DNA of 64,000 nucleotides, taken from contig JAUCEF010000007.1 of NCBI GenBank assembly GCA_033558025.1, forward strand, positions 8,928,001 to 8,992,000, in the 5' to 3' direction. Positions 31,501 through 41,301 of the stretch are shown piece by piece. The DNA comes from Phytophthora sp. 'mugwort'. Taxonomy: Eukaryota; Oomycota; Peronosporomycetes; Peronosporales; Peronosporaceae. The notes below the pieces were generated by a model that was not told the origin of the DNA, did not search any database, and saw only the letters and a program-made list of their open reading frames with translations. A program made the position numbers and the translations under genes. The first letter of the stretch is position 1. Every line of letters starts with the position of its first letter.

Positions 31501-33797
31501 CCAGAACTTGGAGCTGAATCATCTGATTGAGCATTTTTAGTCATAACTGTCTTGGACGCCAATGGTGACTCTTTTGTCGTACGTACTGCAGGTGCAACAT
31601 TTACTGGTGGTGGGAGATGCAGTATTGGTGGTGGTGGTGCTTGGCTGGCCGCGTAGGGCGATGCAGGCCAAAATCCGTGATACGGGGATGGAGCCATCGT
31701 CATTTGAACCTGTGACTGAGTCTGCAGTTGAAGCTGTAGCTGCATTTTCTGAAGCAGATTTTCCATTATCGATACGTATACGCTGGCTTGTTTCTCTAGA
31801 GCCAAGGTAACGTCTTTGGTGCTCGCACTGCTTGATACTGATGAACTGGTAGTCGACAGTGCAGTGGATTTAGACAATGCAGCGATAGTCTCTTCAAGAC
31901 GCATCAACTTCTGCTCCAGTTCCACAGTATTATTGCTCCCTTGCGCTTGTAGAGAGTTTTTCAGACTTGCCACAGTTGTCTGGGTTTCCTTCCGAACATC
32001 AGCTACTGCACTTTCAACCACTTTCTCCATGTCCTTAAAACGTTTATCGAGGTCGCTGTCGTGTTGTGAGAACGTCGTTCGGTTTTCTTGAACCAGCGAA
32101 TGGAGTTGATCTTCGAGCTGGTGGCGATTCTTACGGAGCGCTTCATGAAGCTCATCCAGTGTTTGTTTTCGCTCTTTTTGTTCTCTTTCCAGCATTTTAA
32201 CAAACTCGAGCTGCTTATTGTGCCAGGAATTCACTTGTTCATCGAGGGCTGTCGTCATGGTGCTCGCGGTTTGCTGCATCGCCTTTTCAAGTCGGTCAGA
32301 AGTATCTCTACCGGCGGCTTTGCACTCACCTCGAAGTTGCTCCTGGGCAAATTTCAGTTGACTGTTGACTTCCGTCATGGTAGTAGCACAACGATGTCGA
32401 CAGGCCTCTTCGAGCGTACTCCGCAGATGCTCAATATCTTGCTTGCAGATATATCTACTCCCACCTTCGTCAATCGTTTGTCGGATCGATTTCGTTTGGG
32501 TATCCACGAAGTCCTTCGTGAGCATAAGCAGCTCCTTCCGGAGACTGTCTCGTAGCTCTGTCATTTGTTTCTCTTGTAGCTGCTGCTCCTCTTTTGCTTT
32601 GGCTTCAGCTTCTTCCTTTGAGTGTGGTAAGCGACCATAAAGACCTTCACGACGACCGTCACCATCCTGAAAGATGTCCAGTTTGGCTACGTGGTGCTTT
32701 AGCGCGCTAAGATCACTGCGCAGTTCATTAAGCTCCTCCGTAATGCCTCGATTCACTTTTTGCGTGACTCCGTCCAGCAACAGACTCGATGAACTCGTTG
32801 TGCGCATAATGTCGGCAATCTGCTGGGCCTGGTGCTGCAGATTCGCTTGCAGCTGTGCTTTAATGGGCTCCATTGCAGCATTAAACTGTACCAGCAGCTC
32901 AGACCTTGACAACTTTTCTTGCGCCACTGTCTGCGTCGAATTCCCCTGTTCTCGCAGTGCAGCCACCATTTGACGCAACTCCAGCAACTGATTCTCCGTC
33001 TGCATGCGCCACGACTCGTCCTTGCCACACATTGATTGCAGGTGAAAGCCAATATCCTTCTGAGTCGTAAGTTCCTGTCGAATCTTGGACTGTACCTGGT
33101 CCAATGTGTGCAGCTGGCGATCGTTTGCACACACCTCCACTCGAAGCCGGTCGAGTTCCTCCGACGTGGCCTTGCACAGCTGCAACAGCGCGCTCAATTG
33201 TCGCTCTGCAATCGCCGCGCGGGCATCTACCTCCAGTTTCAAGCTCAGACGCACCTGCTCCATCATCTGCGCCATATCGTACGTCGGCGATGAGTACATG
33301 TGCTGACGATATGCACCTCCTGCTGTCGCTCGCGTGGTAGCGTAACGCGGTTCGTCCAGATCGTGGTCCTGCACCTGGCCGTCCTCCTCTGCGAGTTCAT
33401 ACTCACTACCTCGGCGGTGCATTCGCTGGTTATCTCTCGCTCTACCTGTTGCTGCTGCTCCACGTTTTCGCTCCTGTCGTCGATAGAAATGCTCGGAGAA
33501 GGTGGTCGCCGGTGCTGCAGAAGTTGCTGATTCTCGTGCAAACGCTCCGGACACACGCGAATACGACGGTGTCTGGACCCGAGCGTGTTGTTGCTCCTGT
33601 TCTTGCTGCTGGCGATGGCGATACTCAGCAGACATGGTCTCGCGCAGGTATGTCGCTGCTACATCGTCGCCGCTGGGGTCGTAGGCTGGAGGCGCTTCGT
33701 CGACCGCGACCGTGATATCCTCAAACTGGCGGAATTGTTGTGCGAGGCTGGCGTCCGTGCACTTGATGATGGCAGCCAGATTAGCCTCCCAGTCCAT
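28501..33797 (-). CDS. Coiled-coil, TRAF-type zinc-finger array and SAM domain protein
   Basis: Seven exons (33797-30204, 30132-29893, 29823-29762, 29677-29557, 29484-28980, 28916-28846, 28776-28501) encode 1622 residues. Residues ~1-120 are disordered. About 150-620 is a long coiled coil rich in Gln/Glu/Leu, followed by a Ser/Thr/Pro-rich linker. Then comes an array of about nine Cys-x2-Cys...His-x3-5-Cys units typical of zf-TRAF modules (CGLCRLPV, CVSCKLQL, CRHCSADV, CPHCLRRQ, CKFCDDEI, CRHC-like repeats). A SAM domain follows, built from two exons (VKEWSVENVCLWLHEDVGV and LLELTESDLINDFGV), and the protein ends in an acidic DEE-repeat tail. This suggests an oligomeric scaffold or ubiquitin/signalling adaptor. 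I cannot name an orthologue. The open frame continues upstream to 34040, but that part is repeat DNA; the ATG at 33797 is preferred. The 29677 acceptor is AAG and less certain. Confidence 0.8.
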
Positions 33798-33901
33798 GCT
33801 GCTTCGAGGCGCTGCGTCTGGAGCAGCTACGGCATGGCCAGGCGACAGTGAATCGTCGTTTCGTCCAGCAAAGAGGCGCGGTGATTGGCTAGTGAGCAGA
33901 A

Positions 33902-34483
33902 ACCGTCCACGATTCGTGGTCCGGCTATGTCCATGGGGTGTACAGCAACGACTGGCTGCAAAGGGTCCATTACTCGGACTTAAACGGGAGCTTGGACGAG
34001 TGGTGCTGTCAGCTTCAAGGCATGAATGCGGAACAGCCATTTGTGCAGAGCCGCGCCCGGTGGACCTGTTACAATTTTACCCGAGAAAGCGGGTGATGCT
34101 GCTCCAGTAGCGGATGTAATGAACCCATTAAATGGGTATCTGACTCGTGTTCTATTTAATTAAAATAACGTTAGTACAAATTTCCAGCTTTTCGAGTCAA
34201 TCTTTTTCCATCATTTCACAGCCTACGTGAGTAAGGAGGTGGAGGATTCTGCGAGACGCGAGGCTCCGTACAGTTCGTCGGTCGATGAGTGACAAGCATT
34301 TTGTTGAACTCTCTTGCTGTTTAACGCAACACTGAGTTGAGCAGCGGCGGTGCGGTGATTGCGTCGTGCAGTGCACTCAAACGCATGGCTTTGTCAACTT
34401 GGGTACTATGCATATATATGTAGTACAGCATCGCTGTAAGGGTGTAGGGGTACTCTAGATGCCCTTATATGCGAAGGAAGAGG
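33902..34483 (+). repeat. Left arm of large inverted repeat
   Basis: About 580 bp that is closely repeated in reverse orientation at 34900-35499. The outer end is ACCGTCCAC and the inner end is GCGAAGGAAGAG. It lies about 105 bp upstream of the start codon of the SAM/TRAF gene. Reading from this arm in the minus direction adds 45-50 spurious residues in frame to that gene. Confidence 0.85.
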
Positions 34484-34797
34484 ATGGTGATGGGATTGAC
34501 GTCAAGGTCATCATCGAGTTGAGCAGGGTATCAAATGGGCTGATTATTCTCGTTCTCTTTGTTTTTAACTTTCTGGTGAGAAGGAAACATGGGCGAGGTG
34601 ACATTGCCGCCCCGCCGCTGAAGAAGCTGAAGGTCGATGATTTCTTGCCGATGCCAAGTGATGGTGCCGACGAGATGATGGAGCGATATGAATTGATGGC
34701 TGACGAGTTGGAACCGGAGTTCTTGACGGAGAGAAGAATGGAGTATGCTCAGCACTTAGTGCAGTCGATGCCTATGTATGCTCACCTGTATGCGTAG
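34459..34797 (+). other. Open frame in centre of inverted repeat, unknown
   Basis: A 112-codon open frame spanning the end of the left arm and the unique centre. The part after 34570 reads as a plausible acidic peptide ([34 protein letters not shown]). A possible acceptor/donor context near 34570 (TTTTAACTTTCTG then GTGAG) suggests it may be a captured piece of a spliced gene. I do not recognise it and do not claim expression. Confidence 0.3.
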
Positions 34798-34865
34798 GAG
34801 TTTCGAGTTCTTTAGTATATCCTGGGATTATCTGATCAAGTTATGTTTTCCTTGACACGTACGCT

Positions 34866-35605
34866 GGCGGACGGAGTGTATCCTTTATGTCACATCGTCC
34901 GCTCTTCCTTCGCATACAAGAGCATCTAAGAGTACCCCTAGATACCCTTAGAGACAGCGATGATGTACTGCATATATGTATATAGTACCCAAGTTGACAA
35001 AGCCGTGCGGCTGAGTGCACTGCACGGCGCAATCACCGCACCGCCACTGCTCAACTCGGTGGTGCTGCCTTAAACAGCAAGAGTTCAACGAAACGCTTGT
35101 CACTCATCGACCGACGAACTGTACGGAGCCTCGCGTCTCGCAGAATCCTCCACCTTCTTACTCACGCAGGCTGTGAAATGATGGAAAAAGATTGACTCGA
35201 AAAGCTGGAAATTTGTACTAACGTTATTTTAATTAAATAGAACACGTCAGATATCCATTTAATGGGTTCATTACATCCGCTACTGGAGCAGCAACACCCG
35301 CTTTCCCGGGTAAAATTGTAACAGGTCCACCGGGCGCGGCTCTGCACAAATGGCTGTTCCGCATTCATGCCTTGAAGCTGACAGCACCACTCGTCCAAGC
35401 TCCCGGTTAAGTCCGAGTAGTGGACCTGTGCAACCAGTCGCTTGCTGTACATATGTACACCCCATGGACATAGCCGGACCACGGACGATGGTGGACGGAT
35501 GTATCCTTTGTATCACATCGTCTGCTCTTCCTTCGCCTATAAGAGCATCTAGAGTACCCCTAGACACCGTTAGAGACAGCGATGATGTACAATATAGTAC
35601 CGGTA
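34866..35605 (-). mobile_element. TRIM-like retroelement: right arm with short direct terminal repeats
   Basis: The right arm of the inverted repeat (34900-35499) is bracketed by two direct repeats of about 115-125 bp, 34866-34990 and 35490-35605. Each direct repeat contains TGTATCCTTT, a CTATAAGAG/CATACAAGAG TATA-like motif, AGAGTACCCCTAGA and GACAGCGATGATGTAC. This layout (short LTR-like ends, ~500 bp interior, no polymerase) resembles a terminal-repeat retrotransposon in miniature, with the left arm being an inverted copy that lacks its outer repeat. A ~95-codon open frame in the interior is conserved between the arms (RELGRVVLSASRHECG) but has no recognised function. Target-site duplications were not identified. 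Confidence 0.6.
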
Positions 35606-36229
35606 CAGCGACTCGTGTCGAGCTACCTTGTCCAACAATCCCTGCCCCCGGTGCTGTTGTGATACATGTACAACCCCCCTACTGTATGCGGGCTTTTTCT
35701 CATGGCTGCCTCGCTGTCGGTCTAGCGGCTCCTTGCTGGCGGTCGGCACCCGTCGACACCGCGTTCAGTGCACGAACACGCGGTAGCGCTGCTTCAGCTT
35801 TGCCGAACGTTACGAGACCCGCACCGGCAACCTAAAGCAATCTAAACGCCGCTGGCAAGGAAACATGTCGGCAGCCACTGCTGTCGCACTAAATACCGGA
35901 GCCCGTTGTACCGGAGCTAATAGTGGTGGATAAAGTCCCAAGTTGAACTGTGCACTTGGCGCCCCTCTGGCCACCAGCAGTGCGATTTGGTTGGCTGGCT
36001 AAAAATAGCTTACCAATTCGCGGTTCGAGAACAAGGGGAAGGGAAATCAATAGATCGAGCCAAGAGTCAGCTCCAAACGCCTCAGACTGCAAACGCCTCC
36101 ATAAGGCCGAGTCCGCTTTCTTCCGCGGAGCTGCTCCACCCCCCCTTCTCTCCTGTCGCTCTTCGGTATTCCTAGATTGCTCCGGCAAGTCACACACACA
36201 CACACCACTCTACCTCACCATCTTCACCC
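35606..36229. other. Upstream region of acidic protein gene
   Basis: About 620 bp between the retroelement and the next start codon. The last 120 bp are pyrimidine-rich with a CA repeat (about 36191-36206), consistent with a core promoter and 5' UTR. No coding exon is supported. Confidence 0.45.
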
Positions 36230-36904
36230 ATGAACTCGCCCACGACGTCGTGCTCCATGTCCAGCCACCAGGCCATCATGAAGTGCCCTTGGCAATGGCG
36301 CCAGCCTTTCCTGGACGAGAAACGCGAAAGCCGCAAGCGTAAGGTCGGCGACGGCTACTTCTACGACCCTGTAGATCCGAATTTCGTGGACCACCTGCTG
36401 CCTGGATACGCCAAGAAGTTCTGCGGTACCGACGTGCTTGAGTCGGATGAGAAGGAGAACATTCAACGGGAGATCGAGCGCCTCATGACTAAGAAGAACG
36501 GCGACCCGCTTGTCCGTCATGACGATTTCAATGCGGACGATGCTATTGCCTCGGGCGACGAGAACGACTTCGATGTAAGTCGCGAGAACCAGGCGCTGGT
36601 CGACAGCATCCTGCTCATGTCCAAGTCCGTGGAGGCCTCGTCGCTCACGCTGCTGGCATCCCCCAAGAGCGTGACTTCCTCTTCGCCGTCGTCCGATGAG
36701 GGCAGTGACGACGACGAGCTCAGCAGCAGCGGCGACGAGCCCTTCGACCTAGCCGAGGATCGACCGTCTAAGCTCATTGCGCACAGCAGCTCGTCGCTCG
36801 AGCTCGTGTCCGACAACCTGCAGGAGGCCCTCTTCGCGGTGGAAGACAGTGAGCTGCTCGACTTTCAGGCGGCCTCTATTGCCGAACCGGCCGTGGCGGA
36901 CTGA
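36230..36904 (+). CDS. Acidic, Ser-rich unknown protein, 224 aa
   Basis: A single-exon protein of 224 residues with strongly GC-rich third positions, which supports real coding. The N-terminal ~75 residues contain a conserved-looking segment (CPWQWRQPFLDEKRESRKRK, then DPVDPNFVDHLLPGY). The rest is acidic and Ser-rich with SSSPSSDEGSDDDELSSSG, a likely casein-kinase-2-type phosphorylation tract. No signal peptide or membrane segment is present. I do not recognise the family. The composition and basic patch suggest a nuclear or cytosolic regulatory protein. The ATG at 36230 follows a CT-rich leader and is the first in frame. Confidence 0.7.
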   Translation: MNSPTTSCSMSSHQAIMKCPWQWRQPFLDEKRESRKRKVGDGYFYDPVDPNFVDHLLPGYAKKFCGTDVLESDEKENIQREIERLMTKKNGDPLVRHDDFNADDAIASGDENDFDVSRENQALVDSILLMSKSVEASSLTLLASPKSVTSSSPSSDEGSDDDELSSSGDEPFDLAEDRPSKLIAHSSSSLELVSDNLQEALFAVEDSELLDFQAASIAEPAVAD

Positions 36905-37509
36905 ATGGCGGCGACTGGAGCCCTCAGGACCTGTTCACGCGCGGCCATTTTACTCCCGCTCGTGTGAATTTATTTATTGATCAACCTAGCTTTGACTGCC
37001 CGTTATGTATGATTCGACTGAGGCGCGGGCCACCCCCCCCCACCCACCCCCCCCGCTTTTCCGCCTTCACCTTCCGCTCGAGGAAGAGGTCGCTTTCGTC
37101 CGCCAGAAATGAAAACCAAGACAACCCTAGAGAAAAAACACTAGCTAATGAACTTGCTTTTTGCTACCGAGTTGACTCTTTCTCTTTCTACCCTTGTTTC
37201 TGCCCAGCAAAGGCACAGTTTTGTCGTTGCATCACTCTAAAATATCTTTTCGACTGGTACTACATTACACCCCGTGAGCCCCCACCCTCACAGACGGTGG
37301 CGAGAGCACCGACGAGAACGCTAACCACGGTGGTTACCACCAGGAAGCCAGCATATCCTTGCCCGTTTCCGGTATCATGATGAAAGAATTCGCTAGAAAA
37401 CGCCCATATAGTTCGATAAGCTCGCATGCTCTTGCATTGCGTCCGTTACTGAACGAAAGAAACGGACGTCCTTATCGGCATGATTCTAATGATCGTCCTG
37501 ATCCAAAAC
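36905..37509. other. Convergent intergenic region with C-tract
   Basis: A ~600-bp gap between two converging genes, probably the two 3' UTRs. A polycytosine tract interrupted by A lies at about 37031-37053. The rest is unremarkable; the open frames lack protein character. Confidence 0.5.
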
Positions 37510-39313
37510 TTATAGTGGCCGCTGCCAAAACATCGTGCCCTCAACGGCAAAAGGCCGCAGCAGCCGCCGGGAGACCAGCATGTCGAGCAGGATCTGAATC
37601 GCCGCCTTCCCATAGTCGGGTAGCATTTCCGCAAGCTGGTTGACACTCTGTACAAGCAGGAACCGAAATGTTAGTGAGCAAAGCGAAACGAGGGTAATGC
37701 TCGAAACAGACAAAACGCCAGTCGCGCGCATCACACAAACGCATAAAATACTCACAATCGCCGGCTTGTTGTCGTCTGTCCCTTGAAACTTACTGTACAA
37801 TGTCGACACCTGCACGGCACCAACGCCTCGCTGCAATACGACCATAAATAAGGGACGTTAGCATGCACCTCTTTGCTAGTGATAAAGCCAAACAAGAAGC
37901 TATACCTGAAACACTGCTGGCAGCACCGACAATTCAAACTTCGGTGTCGGCTCTCCCGCGTTGAAAGCGTCGTCGTAGCTCTGCAACCGCGCCTCCAGGG
38001 AAACGCTGCCAACGTCCAGGCTGGCACCCACGAGTCGGTTTGACAGTGGTGTGTTCGGTGTCATCGCCTTAAGCTGCGTGCGCAACAAGGGCGATGTCGA
38101 ATCGAATTGGGGGGTCCTCGGCGTATCATCATCTATCACTGCCTCATTTCGTTGTCGTGGTGGAGTTGACGCCACCGGTGTTTGGCCTCGATGACTCGGT
38201 GATGATACGTTGCTTCTACTACTGTACTTCTGGCGCAAACTAGGAGACGTGAATGGAGACGTAGCCTGTGCAGGGTAGTGGGTTTTCGGGTACACCGGTG
38301 TTCGTCGGTTCTTGCCAACATCTAACCGCTTTCGCTTTCGATTGGAGGAACTTTTTAATGTCCTCGACGAGATTGACGCATCGTCATCAGCAACAGTTGG
38401 TTCCTTCTCAATCAGCCGAACTGTGCTAAACTCTGGGACGTATGGTGTAGCAATGGAGTCATTCGTCTCGTCGGCTTCCTTCTCCTCGCCGCGCGACTTG
38501 GACTTCTTCCCACGAGGAGGTGTGTACTCGAACGCGCCCATCTTCATTAAATTTCTACTGATGCCGGGACTGTTGCTGTTGTACTCCACGCTGCTAATTG
38601 CCGACGGAGGCGTCGAGATCTGTCGCGGTCCCGCGTTCCCTGTCTCCAGTTGGTCCCTCTGTAATATCACACCACGTCAATCGTCAGTTCGCCCCGCAAT
38701 AACTCGCTCTAATAGCTATATCAACTGCACGCACTGATATGATATTTGTGCGAGGTGGCGACCAGCGTCCGCGATCACTTGAGCTGAGCGTCGACGTCGA
38801 CTCTTGCGTCTTTGTGGCCGATCGCATCGTCGACTCGGACGTGTAGGGCGTCCTGGACAGCTTCGGCAGATTGTCACTGTTAATACTAAAGTTGAGGCTA
38901 TCGTCGTCAGTAGATACATTCGGGCGATCCCTCGCGGGCGGCTGGTGCTTCTTGAGCGTTGTGGTCTTGAAGGTCTGCTCCCTGCTCACGAACGACGAGT
39001 CCTCCTCCAAGTCCTCATCATCCTCTGCTGCAAGGCTCTCGTGTTGCTGTAGCGACGCTATCCTAGTAGACCTAGGCGTAAATGGTCTGGAGAATCGTGA
39101 CGGTGTGCGCGTGGCTCGGCGTGCTGTCGGCTGCTGCGTGAATGAGTCGAAGAGCGGTCGCCACACACGCGATGCCTCATGGATCTGACGCAGGATCTGG
39201 TGGTGTCGCCGTACGGTGCCGCAGATCTGCGTGGCCGAGCGGTGCGCCGCGCAGATGTTGGCGTCGATCTCCTGCAGCAGATACGTGACTCGCTGCTGCG
39301 CGTCCTCTTCCAT
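37510..39313 (-). CDS. ASK1: DASH complex Ask1-like kinetochore protein
   Basis: Four exons (39313-38735, 38658-37906, 37830-37756, 37647-37510), all phase 0, encode 514 residues. Residues ~8-58 match the Ask1 domain: LLQEIDANICAAHR, then a helix ending EASRVWRPLFDSF. Ask1 is a subunit of the DASH/Dam1 ring that couples kinetochores to microtubules. A long basic, Ser/Thr/Pro-rich region with many TP/SP sites follows (for example TPPRGKKSK, TPRTPQF), suggesting cyclin-dependent kinase control. The last ~70 residues form a compact domain (QLAEMLPDYGKAAIQILLDM, then LLRPFAVEGTMFWQRP) that looks like a winged helix; that is inference. The gene is divergent from the H4-like gene across 202 bp, and E2F-like motifs lie next to its start. 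Confidence 0.75.
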
Positions 39314-39515
39314 TTTGGCGCCTTCCTTTCGAATAGTTTTAGCGCCACATGACCAGCCCCCTTTTTTCAAAGATGTCAATTATCCGTAAAACAATCCTCA
39401 ATACTTGATGTTTTACGGATATTAGAGGAAGCGCTAAGTCCTTGGCGCGCGCACATTTGAATTCTTGCGTGAAACTCATTGCGGCAGTCAAGAAGTTGCC
39501 GCATCTCATACAAAC
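39314..39515. promoter_or_regulatory. Bidirectional promoter with E2F-like sites and perfect palindrome
   Basis: A 202-bp space between the divergent start codons of Ask1 and the H4-like gene. TTTTGGCGCC (39313-39322), TTTTAGCGCC (39337-39346) and TTGGCGCGC (39442-39450) match the E2F/DP consensus. A perfect 12-bp inverted repeat, ATCCGTAAAACA at 39382-39393 and its complement at 39409-39420, surrounds a 15-bp spacer. Together this suggests cell-cycle-regulated co-expression; the protein bound by the palindrome is unknown. Confidence 0.6.
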
Positions 39516-40940
39516 ATGGAGTATCGTGTACGCAAGCGTGACGTGAATGGCGCCGGCCGCTACCCGCGCTCACTGGAGGAGGTGCTGCCCGACGCGGTCA
39601 TACGCCGCTTCCTGCTGCGCGCAGGCTTCCGCTCCAGCTCAGACCGCGCCGCCGCGGACGTGCGGCGCCACGTGAGCGACTTCTTCCGCCGCATCGTGGG
39701 CTGCATGGTGGTCATGATGCAGCATGACGGGCGCCGAAGCTTCCGCCTCATCGATGTCAAGCGCGCGTGTGAGCACTTCGGCATCCGAATGTACGGCTAC
39801 GACGACATGTGCCTGCTGGCGGCCGGGCGCGTCTGCAGGTCCGAGGCCTACCACGTGACCGAGCTGGTGGAGTGCAACTCGCTCTTCAGTCGGCCCCTGG
39901 ACGCATCCGACGAGCCCGATACGGAGCCTGGCGCGCGCTACAAGAAGACGGACTTCGTGACCAACTACACGGCGTGGAACGAAGAAATGGGGGAGATGGA
40001 CGACGGCGTGAGCGAGCCCAGCGAGTGGTCGTTCTCCGACAGCGACACAGAATCTGACGGTGGTCAAGACATGGACACTGAGATGTCGCAGTCATGGCAA
40101 CCTGACGAGGAGAAGTTCATAGCGTCGCTTCAGATCGCGCAGCAGCTGGTGGACGACAAATTGCTGGAGGAGCCAGATGATGAAGAAGATGAGAACCAGC
40201 CTGGGCAGGGATATTATTCGGACTACGATGATAGCTACGAGCCCAAGTACTTGGAGGGACAAAGAGCTCATGAAGAGGATGAAGACGCTCAGTGGAGCAA
40301 GGTTGGAGAGCTGCATGTGCTGCAGAGCAACGAGGATAGTGATCCTGCCGAGCTTATGGACTTCGGGTGCAGTCCCAATCTCTATGTCATCTCGCGCCAG
40401 GAGTTCTTGCGGCTTTTTCGCACGCTGCTCAAACTCACACTTAACATGGGCGAGCTACAGATCAGCTCGGTTGCGCTGAGCGCCCTGCATAACGCTACGG
40501 AGCAATGCCTGCATCGGTCGCTAATTGAAGGCTCGCTGCACTACCAACTCGCAGCAATTCTAAAGGAACAGGAGCACCTTAACTCGACGAATCAACTGGA
40601 AGTAGAGCTTCAGATGCAGCGCGAGAAGGTAAATGAGCTGTGTGAGACCATTGCTGCTAACAAGGCAGTGTTCAAGGCTAAGGAGTTAGCGATGCAGCAA
40701 CAGATTGAGCAACTCGAGAAGCAGCTACGAGGTCAACACGACGTGCAGATGGAGACTTCTCCCATCCTTAAGAAGAAGAAGAAGTCGCCCGGAAAGCGGA
40801 AACCCACCAGTAAGAACACTCACACTGTGCGGAAGGGTCTGTCGAAATCCTCAAATGGTTCTACGTCAGTAGTAGGTGCGCTACGCTCGCGGGATCAAAA
40901 CCACTCGGGAACAAAGAAGGTCAAGGTCAGTCTTGTTTGA
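39516..40940 (+). CDS. Histone H4-like fold protein with acidic and coiled-coil tail
   Basis: A single exon of 474 residues. Residues ~20-95 align along their length with the histone H4 fold: LPDAVIRRFLLRAGFRSSS for the first helix, a long central helix ending QHDGRRSFRLIDVKRA, and a final helix ending FGIRMYGYDD, equivalent to the DVVYALKRQG..LYGF end of H4. The N-terminal tail is short and basic. After the fold come ~200 acidic residues (SDSDTES, EEPDDEEDENQ), a helix-rich region, a predicted coiled coil (QREKVNELCETIAANKAVFK) and a Lys-rich C-terminus (KKKKKSPGKRK). It is not a canonical histone; options include a centromere or TFIID-type histone-fold protein. The head-to-head pairing with Ask1 favours a chromosome-segregation role (inference). 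I prefer the ATG at 39516. Confidence 0.7.
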   Translation: MEYRVRKRDVNGAGRYPRSLEEVLPDAVIRRFLLRAGFRSSSDRAAADVRRHVSDFFRRIVGCMVVMMQHDGRRSFRLIDVKRACEHFGIRMYGYDDMCLLAAGRVCRSEAYHVTELVECNSLFSRPLDASDEPDTEPGARYKKTDFVTNYTAWNEEMGEMDDGVSEPSEWSFSDSDTESDGGQDMDTEMSQSWQPDEEKFIASLQIAQQLVDDKLLEEPDDEEDENQPGQGYYSDYDDSYEPKYLEGQRAHEEDEDAQWSKVGELHVLQSNEDSDPAELMDFGCSPNLYVISRQEFLRLFRTLLKLTLNMGELQISSVALSALHNATEQCLHRSLIEGSLHYQLAAILKEQEHLNSTNQLEVELQMQREKVNELCETIAANKAVFKAKELAMQQQIEQLEKQLRGQHDVQMETSPILKKKKKSPGKRKPTSKNTHTVRKGLSKSSNGSTSVVGALRSRDQNHSGTKKVKVSLV

Positions 40941-41301
40941 GGATGCGCACACGATCAGGTTGATTGCTTTTTGCCCGATATACTCGTCGTTCTCGTCTCA
41001 CACTTGGTCGGCCAGCTCTTCTTCTACGTTTTGGGTCAGTGTACTAGCAGTTGCTGGAGCACGGTGGAAAAACTTGCAGCTTTGCCGCCGTCATAGCATT
41101 CTCGATCAATATTAGGTACTATTTCGTCTTCTATCTGCGTAGCTAGTTTGGAGTTTAAACCGTTTTACCAGTCATTAATACCTTCTGCTCGGCAGCTTCG
41201 GTAGCTCGAATTATGGCTGTTGCGTGACAAACTTGTACGAACTCGATTAGGTGCTGAAAGAAGTCATCGCCGAATGTGCTGCCGGGTAATTAACATTCAG
41301 G
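40941..41301. other. Convergent 3' region
   Basis: A ~360-bp gap between converging genes. It is AT-rich with no recognisable gene; it probably holds the two 3' UTRs. Confidence 0.5.

Noticed and set aside
36517..36816. Ser-rich minus-strand frame opposite the acidic 224-residue protein
   Set aside because: It is the antisense of a Ser/Asp repeat region; GC3 and leader context favour the plus strand.
39639..40067. Antisense frame in the H4-like gene, rich in His and Val
   Set aside because: It arises from GC-rich third positions of the sense strand; the sense protein has a recognisable fold.
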